Below are positions 60,047-64,000 of a stretch of DNA of 64,000 nt, one piece after another. This stretch comes from Actinomadura pelletieri DSM 43383 (lineage in GTDB: Bacteria; Actinomycetota; Actinomycetes; Streptosporangiales; Streptosporangiaceae), in NCBI RefSeq assembly GCF_003634705.1, contig NZ_RBWU01000009.1, positions 1-64,000 of the forward strand, read 5' to 3'. The translations under genes were made by a program, and so were the position numbers. How positions within the stretch are numbered: the stretch's first letter is position 1; every line of letters starts with the position of its first letter. The notes below the pieces were generated by a model. It was not told the DNA's origin. It saw nothing but the letters and a program-made list of their open reading frames with translations, and made no database searches.

Positions 60047-61131
60047 GCGCCGGAAGCGAACCCGAGCGGCTGGTGTCGGCGGACGCGGACGGGCCCGAGG
60101 AACAGGTGATCGAGGCCGCGCTGCGGCCGAAGCGGCTCGACGACTTCATCGGGCAGGAACGCGTCCGCGAACAACTGTCGCTCGTGCTGCACGGCGCGCT
60201 GCGGCGCGGCCGTACGCCCGACCACGTACTGCTGTCGGGCGGACCCGGCCTCGGCAAGACCACCCTCGCCATGATCATCGCCGCGGAGCTCGGGCAGCCG
60301 CTGCGGATCTCGTCCGGACCCGCCATCGAACGCGCCGGCGACCTCGCCGCGGTACTGTCGACCCTCGCCGAGGGCGAGGTGCTGTTCCTGGACGAGATCC
60401 ACCGGCTGGCGCGGCCCGCCGAGGAGATGCTCTACATGGCGATGGAGGACTTCCGCGTCGACGTCGTCGTCGGCAAGGGGCCGGGCGCCACCGCGATCCC
60501 CCTCGACATCGCGCCGTTCACGCTGGTGGGCGCCACCACCCGCGCGGGGATGCTGCCGGGGCCGCTGCGCGACCGGTTCGGGTTCGTCGCGCACATGGAC
60601 TTCTACGAGCCCGCCGAGCTGGAGATCATCGTCCGCCGGTCGGCGCGGCTGCTGGACGTGGAGATCACCGACGACGGCGCCGCCGAGGTCGCCGGACGCT
60701 CCCGGGGCACGCCCCGCATCGCCAACCGGCTGCTGCGCCGCGTCCGCGACTACGCCGAGGTTCGCGGCGACGGGAGGGTCGACAGGGAATCGGCCCGAAC
60801 GGCACTGGCGTTGTACGAGGTGGACGAACGGGGCCTTGACCGGCTCGACCGCGCCGTCCTCGGGTCGCTGCTGCGCAAGTTCGGCGGGGGGCCGGTCGGC
60901 CTGTCGACGCTGGCGGTGTCGGTCGGGGAGGAACCGGAGACCGTGGAGGTCGTCGCGGAGCCGTTCCTCGTCCGGCAGGGGCTGCTGGCCAGGACGCCGC
61001 GGGGACGGGTCGCCACGGGCGCCGCGTGGGCGCATCTCGGGCTGACCCCGCCGCCGACCGCGCCGCTGGCCGGGACGCTGTTCGACCTGGACGACGACCG
61101 GGGCGAGAAGGCCGATCCCACCGAACAGTGA
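60043..61131 (+). CDS. ruvB: Holliday junction helicase RuvB
   Basis: 362 residues. AAA+ motor: LRPKRLDDFIGQERVREQL, Walker A GGPGLGKTT, Walker B LFLDEIHRL, sensor GATTRAGMLPGPLRDRFG with arginine finger, and C-terminal winged helix with QGLLARTPRGRVAT. It drives branch migration on RuvA-bound junctions. A short acidic tail follows. End of the ruvCAB operon; 175 bases to yajC. Confidence 0.97.
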   Translation: MSAGSEPERLVSADADGPEEQVIEAALRPKRLDDFIGQERVREQLSLVLHGALRRGRTPDHVLLSGGPGLGKTTLAMIIAAELGQPLRISSGPAIERAGDLAAVLSTLAEGEVLFLDEIHRLARPAEEMLYMAMEDFRVDVVVGKGPGATAIPLDIAPFTLVGATTRAGMLPGPLRDRFGFVAHMDFYEPAELEIIVRRSARLLDVEITDDGAAEVAGRSRGTPRIANRLLRRVRDYAEVRGDGRVDRESARTALALYEVDERGLDRLDRAVLGSLLRKFGGGPVGLSTLAVSVGEEPETVEVVAEPFLVRQGLLARTPRGRVATGAAWAHLGLTPPPTAPLAGTLFDLDDDRGEKADPTEQ

Positions 61132-61306
61132 TCATTCGGGTAACGGGTTGGGAACTTCCCGGCGTCGCCGGTCGTCGCGTCGTTGCCGGGGTCTCGCGTA
61201 CTCTCTAGACTCCGGGACTTGGTTCACCGCCTCCAGCCGGCGGTCCCGTGAACGTGACCGGTCCGGTCACAGGCTGGGCAAACGACATCGGAAGGATGCC
61301 CCGGTA

Positions 61307-61870
61307 ATGGGCAGCGAAGTTATTCTCGCGGCGGAGTCCGGCGGGAGCGGGGCTTTCAACCTGCTTCTGCTCCTCGCCGTTCCCCTGGTCTTCTACCTCC
61401 TGCTGATCCGGCCGCAGAGCAAGCGCCGCAAGCAGCAGTTGGAGATGCAGAACGCCATCGAGCCCGGCGCTCGGGTGGTGACGACCAGCGGTATGCGCGC
61501 GACGGTCGTGGCGGTCGACGACGACGGCGTGCTCCTGGAGATCGCCGACGGTGTGGAGGTCCACTTCCTCCGCCAGGCCGTCATGCAGGTCCTCAAGGAC
61601 GACGAGCCGGCGGAACTCGACGACGACCAGGACGGCGACGAGGGCCGCGTCGACCTCGCCAAGGACGAGACCGCGACCGAGGACGAGGCCACGGACGAGG
61701 GCACGGACGAGGGCACGGACGAGGCCGCCGACAAGGCCGCGGACGACACCAAGGACGACCGGACGGACGAGACGGGCAAGGCGGAGGCGTCGGGCCAAGA
61801 CGACGAGGCCGCGGAGTCCAAGCCCAGGAGGAGGCTGAAGGTCAAGGCCGCGGACAAGCCGTCCGCCTGA
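61307..61870 (+). CDS. yajC: Preprotein translocase subunit YajC, with long acidic tail
   Basis: 187 residues. One transmembrane helix (FNLLLLLAVPLVFYLLLIRPQSKRRKQQLEMQNAI) and the conserved GARVVTTSGMRATVVAVDDDGVLLEIADGVEVHFLRQAVMQVL. Beyond residue 100 comes an unusually long acidic tail, rich in Asp, Glu and Thr with TDEG repeats, ending in a basic RRRLKVKAADK. It sits in the SecDF-YajC complex at the membrane. GGAAGG lies 11 bases before the ATG. Confidence 0.94.
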   Translation: MGSEVILAAESGGSGAFNLLLLLAVPLVFYLLLIRPQSKRRKQQLEMQNAIEPGARVVTTSGMRATVVAVDDDGVLLEIADGVEVHFLRQAVMQVLKDDEPAELDDDQDGDEGRVDLAKDETATEDEATDEGTDEGTDEAADKAADDTKDDRTDETGKAEASGQDDEAAESKPRRRLKVKAADKPSA

Positions 61871-61912
61871 CCCTCCGCCGGTGACGACTCAAGACGGGAA
61901 GTACGACGACCA

Positions 61913-63712
61913 GTGGCCCCGCCCAGTAACGCTCCCAAGCCCGGGCGCACGCTTCTCGCGCTCTTCGCAACCCTGCTGGTCCTCGCCGGCGTAGCGGTCT
62001 GGCAGGGCCAGACCACGCCGAAGCTGGGGCTCGACCTCGCCGGCGGGACGACCGTGACGCTCACCGCCAAGACGACGAGCGGCAAGAACCCGCCGACCGA
62101 GCAGATGGACCAGGCCGTCAAGATCATGACCCGGCGGGTCAACGGTCTGGGCGTGTCCGACGCCGAGGTCACCAAGCAGGGCAGCAACAACATCGTGGTG
62201 AACGTCCCCGGCGAGGGGCAGAGCCGCGTCGTCAGCCTGATCGGCACGACGGCGAAGTTGCAGTTCCGCCAGGTGTTCGCCATCGCCGACGGCAGGCCGT
62301 CGACCGGCCCCGCGCCGGCTCCGTCGGCGAGCTCGTCCGGCAAGCCGAAGAAGGGCGACAAGAGCCCCTCGCCCTCGGTGTCGCCGACCGCGAGCGCCAA
62401 GGCGTCGCCGTCGGCCACACCGCGCGGCAGGGCGCTGTCGGACGCGCTCACCGCGCCGACCCCGACACCGTCCGGGGCGGCGAGCCCGGCACCGTCGGCC
62501 CCGGCCTCGCCGTCGTCGCCGCTGGTCCCGCCGTCCGGCGCGCCCGTGCCCCCCGCCCAGGACTACGCCGGCGTGACCGACCCGGCGGTCATCAAGCAGT
62601 TCGAGGCCCTCAACTGCTACCAGGGCGACCGGCGCGCGCCCGGGTCCAACGACCCGAACCGCAAGTTCGTCGCCGCCTGCGACCAGGACGAGGAGTCCGA
62701 CCAGGTCGCCAAGTACATCCTCGGCCCCGTCCGGGTGCTCGGCGAGAACGTCGACGAGGCCAACGCGATGCCGCCGAACTCCCAGCAGGGCCAGGCCAGC
62801 TGGTCGGTGTCGCTGGACTTCGACGGCAAGGGCGCCCGCCAGTTCGGCGAGGTCACCACCGACGCGTACGGGGCCTACCAGCAGGACCCGTCGTCCCCGC
62901 GAGCACAGGTCGCGATCGTCCTGGACGGCAGGGTCGTCTCCGCGCCCAGCATCCGCGAGGGCGCGATCACCGGCGGCACCGCCAGCATCGACGGCCCGCC
63001 CGACAGCTTCGACCAGCGGTACGCCACCGACCTCGCCAACGTCCTCAAGTACGGGGCGCTGCCGCTGGAGTTCACGCAGAGCTCCATCGACGAGGTGTCG
63101 TCCACGCTCGGGTCCGACCAGTTGACCGGCGGTCTCATCGCCGGAGCCATCGGGCTCGGCCTCGTCGTGCTCTACTGCATGTTCTACTACCGGGGCCTCG
63201 GTCTGGTGGCGGTCGCCAGCCTGGTCGTGGCCTCGGCCATCACCTATGTGGCGGTCGTGATCCTCGGTGAGGGGATGGGCTTCCGGCTCTCCCTGCCGCA
63301 CATCATCGGCCTCATCGTGTCCATCGGCATCACCGCCGACTCGTTCATCGTCTACTTCGAACGACTGCGGGACGAGTTGAGGGCCGGGCGCAGGCTGCGG
63401 CCGTCGGTGGAGAGCGCCTGGAAGCGGGCGCGGCGCACCATCCTGGTCGCCGACGCCGTGACCTTCCTCGCCGCGCTCGTGCTGTACTTCCTCGCGGTCG
63501 GCGGTGTCGCCGGGTTCGCGTTCGCGATGGGCCTGACGACGCTCATCGACGTCATCGTCGTGTTCTTCTTCACCAAGCCGCTGGTCGCGCTCCTGTCGCG
63601 GACGGACTTCTTCGGCCGCGGCCATCCGCTCTCCGGCCTCGATCCGCGCAAGCTGCACCGCGTGGCACAGAGGTCGTCCGCCGCCACCGCCGGCACGAGC
63701 CAGGAGGCCTGA
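61913..63712 (+). CDS. secD: Protein translocase subunit SecD
   Basis: 599 residues from a GTG. First membrane helix (LLALFATLLVLAGVAVW), then LGLDLAGGTTVTL, a large extracytoplasmic P1 domain, and the RND-like C-terminal part with five helices (LTGGLIAGAIGLGLVVLYCMFYYRGLGL, GITADSFIVYFERLRDELRAGR). An insertion of about 80 residues, rich in Pro, Ser and Ala, interrupts P1 near residues 125-215. Such low-complexity inserts are seen in actinobacterial SecD. It uses proton motive force to complete secretion. Confidence 0.96.
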   Translation: MAPPSNAPKPGRTLLALFATLLVLAGVAVWQGQTTPKLGLDLAGGTTVTLTAKTTSGKNPPTEQMDQAVKIMTRRVNGLGVSDAEVTKQGSNNIVVNVPGEGQSRVVSLIGTTAKLQFRQVFAIADGRPSTGPAPAPSASSSGKPKKGDKSPSPSVSPTASAKASPSATPRGRALSDALTAPTPTPSGAASPAPSAPASPSSPLVPPSGAPVPPAQDYAGVTDPAVIKQFEALNCYQGDRRAPGSNDPNRKFVAACDQDEESDQVAKYILGPVRVLGENVDEANAMPPNSQQGQASWSVSLDFDGKGARQFGEVTTDAYGAYQQDPSSPRAQVAIVLDGRVVSAPSIREGAITGGTASIDGPPDSFDQRYATDLANVLKYGALPLEFTQSSIDEVSSTLGSDQLTGGLIAGAIGLGLVVLYCMFYYRGLGLVAVASLVVASAITYVAVVILGEGMGFRLSLPHIIGLIVSIGITADSFIVYFERLRDELRAGRRLRPSVESAWKRARRTILVADAVTFLAALVLYFLAVGGVAGFAFAMGLTTLIDVIVVFFFTKPLVALLSRTDFFGRGHPLSGLDPRKLHRVAQRSSAATAGTSQEA

Positions 63713-63714
63713 CC

Positions 63715-64000
63715 ATGGGACTGCGTGCCGTCACCTCGCGGATCTACCGCGGCGAGATCAGCGCCGACATCGTCGGCCGGCCCCGGCTCTGGACCGCGAT
63801 CTCCGGGTTCCTGCTGGTGCTGTCCATCGCGGGACTGATCGTCCAGGGGCTCAACTTCGGCGTCGAGTTCAAGGGCGGGTCCGTCTTCACGTTCAAGGCC
63901 TCCAGCGCCTCGATCGAGGAGGTCCGCGGCGCGGTCTCCGCCGGCGGCGCCCACCAGGTCATCGTGCAGAAGGCCGGCGGTGACTGGCGGGTCACGACCG
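63715..64000 (+). CDS. secF: Protein translocase subunit SecF, N-terminal part
   Basis: The first 95 residues of SecF, cut by the window end. It starts two bases after secD with an ATG at 63715. ISGFLLVLSIAGLIVQGLNFGVEFKGGSVFTF gives the first membrane helix and the conserved NFGVEFKGG motif of SecF. Partner of SecD. Confidence 0.95.
   Translation, partial: MGLRAVTSRIYRGEISADIVGRPRLWTAISGFLLVLSIAGLIVQGLNFGVEFKGGSVFTFKASSASIEEVRGAVSAGGAHQVIVQKAGGDWRVTT

Noticed and set aside
61680..61725. GAGGGCACGGAC direct repeats as a regulatory repeat
   Set aside because: They encode the TDEG repeats of the YajC tail in frame.
1..64000. CRISPR arrays, tRNA genes, IS elements or prophage
   Set aside because: No regularly spaced repeats, cloverleaf-type sequences, transposase or phage structural motifs were seen anywhere in the window.

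Overview
The window is a chromosomal segment of a high-GC actinomycete. Almost every gene has G or C in the third codon position, GTG starts and ATGA-type overlaps are common, and several genes look leaderless. The gene set (Asp-type MurA, phosphatidylinositol-mannoside genes, PP2C/SpoIIE phosphatases, DUF5302, DUF2795, DUF4253, an aculeacin-type acylase) fits a filamentous actinomycete such as Actinomadura or another Streptosporangiales member. The genus is inference. The window opens inside the 3' end of a 5S rRNA and closes inside secF. No tRNA, CRISPR array, insertion sequence or prophage was seen.

Bases 1-13400 are accessory. After the rrn terminator comes about 1.1 kb without a firm gene; it holds rearranged fragments of a fadD-like gene whose intact copy lies 4 kb downstream. 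Then follow a second-type murA, a toroid-repeat protein, a GntR regulator, an acyl-CoA ligase, an FAD monooxygenase, a P450 with a shifted ExxR motif, small conserved proteins, a PPOX flavoprotein and an M20 peptidase. Bases 13511-18941 are a five-gene dipeptide/oligopeptide ABC importer operon. Bases 19007-25268 hold a spermidine-synthase-like protein, two convergent SpoIIE-type phosphatases, a DUF4253 protein and a Nudix hydrolase. A secreted acylase and a TetR/ABC-F divergent pair follow.

Bases 30079-38302 hold a kynurenine / 3-hydroxyanthranilate meta-cleavage cluster. It has a formamidase-like hydrolase, a LysR regulator, 2-aminomuconate semialdehyde dehydrogenase, 2-oxopent-4-enoate hydratase, 4-oxalocrotonate decarboxylase, a RidA-type deaminase, 3-hydroxyanthranilate dioxygenase, ACMS decarboxylase and kynureninase. 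An MFS/ROK divergent pair and a NarL-type two-component system follow.

From 43300 to the end is the conserved actinobacterial block also found in mycobacteria: thrS, HIT, pgsA, PIM acyltransferase, pimA, pdxS, pdxT, yebC, ruvCAB, yajC, secD, secF. Extra genes interrupt it: Asp23, polysaccharide deacetylase, an EF-G-like GTPase, DUF3048 and hypotheticals. thrS is preceded by a promoter, a probably leaderless 20-codon ORF with three consecutive Thr codons, and mutually exclusive hairpins: a textbook-shaped attenuator. This and the rearranged fadD fragments are the most interesting signals here.
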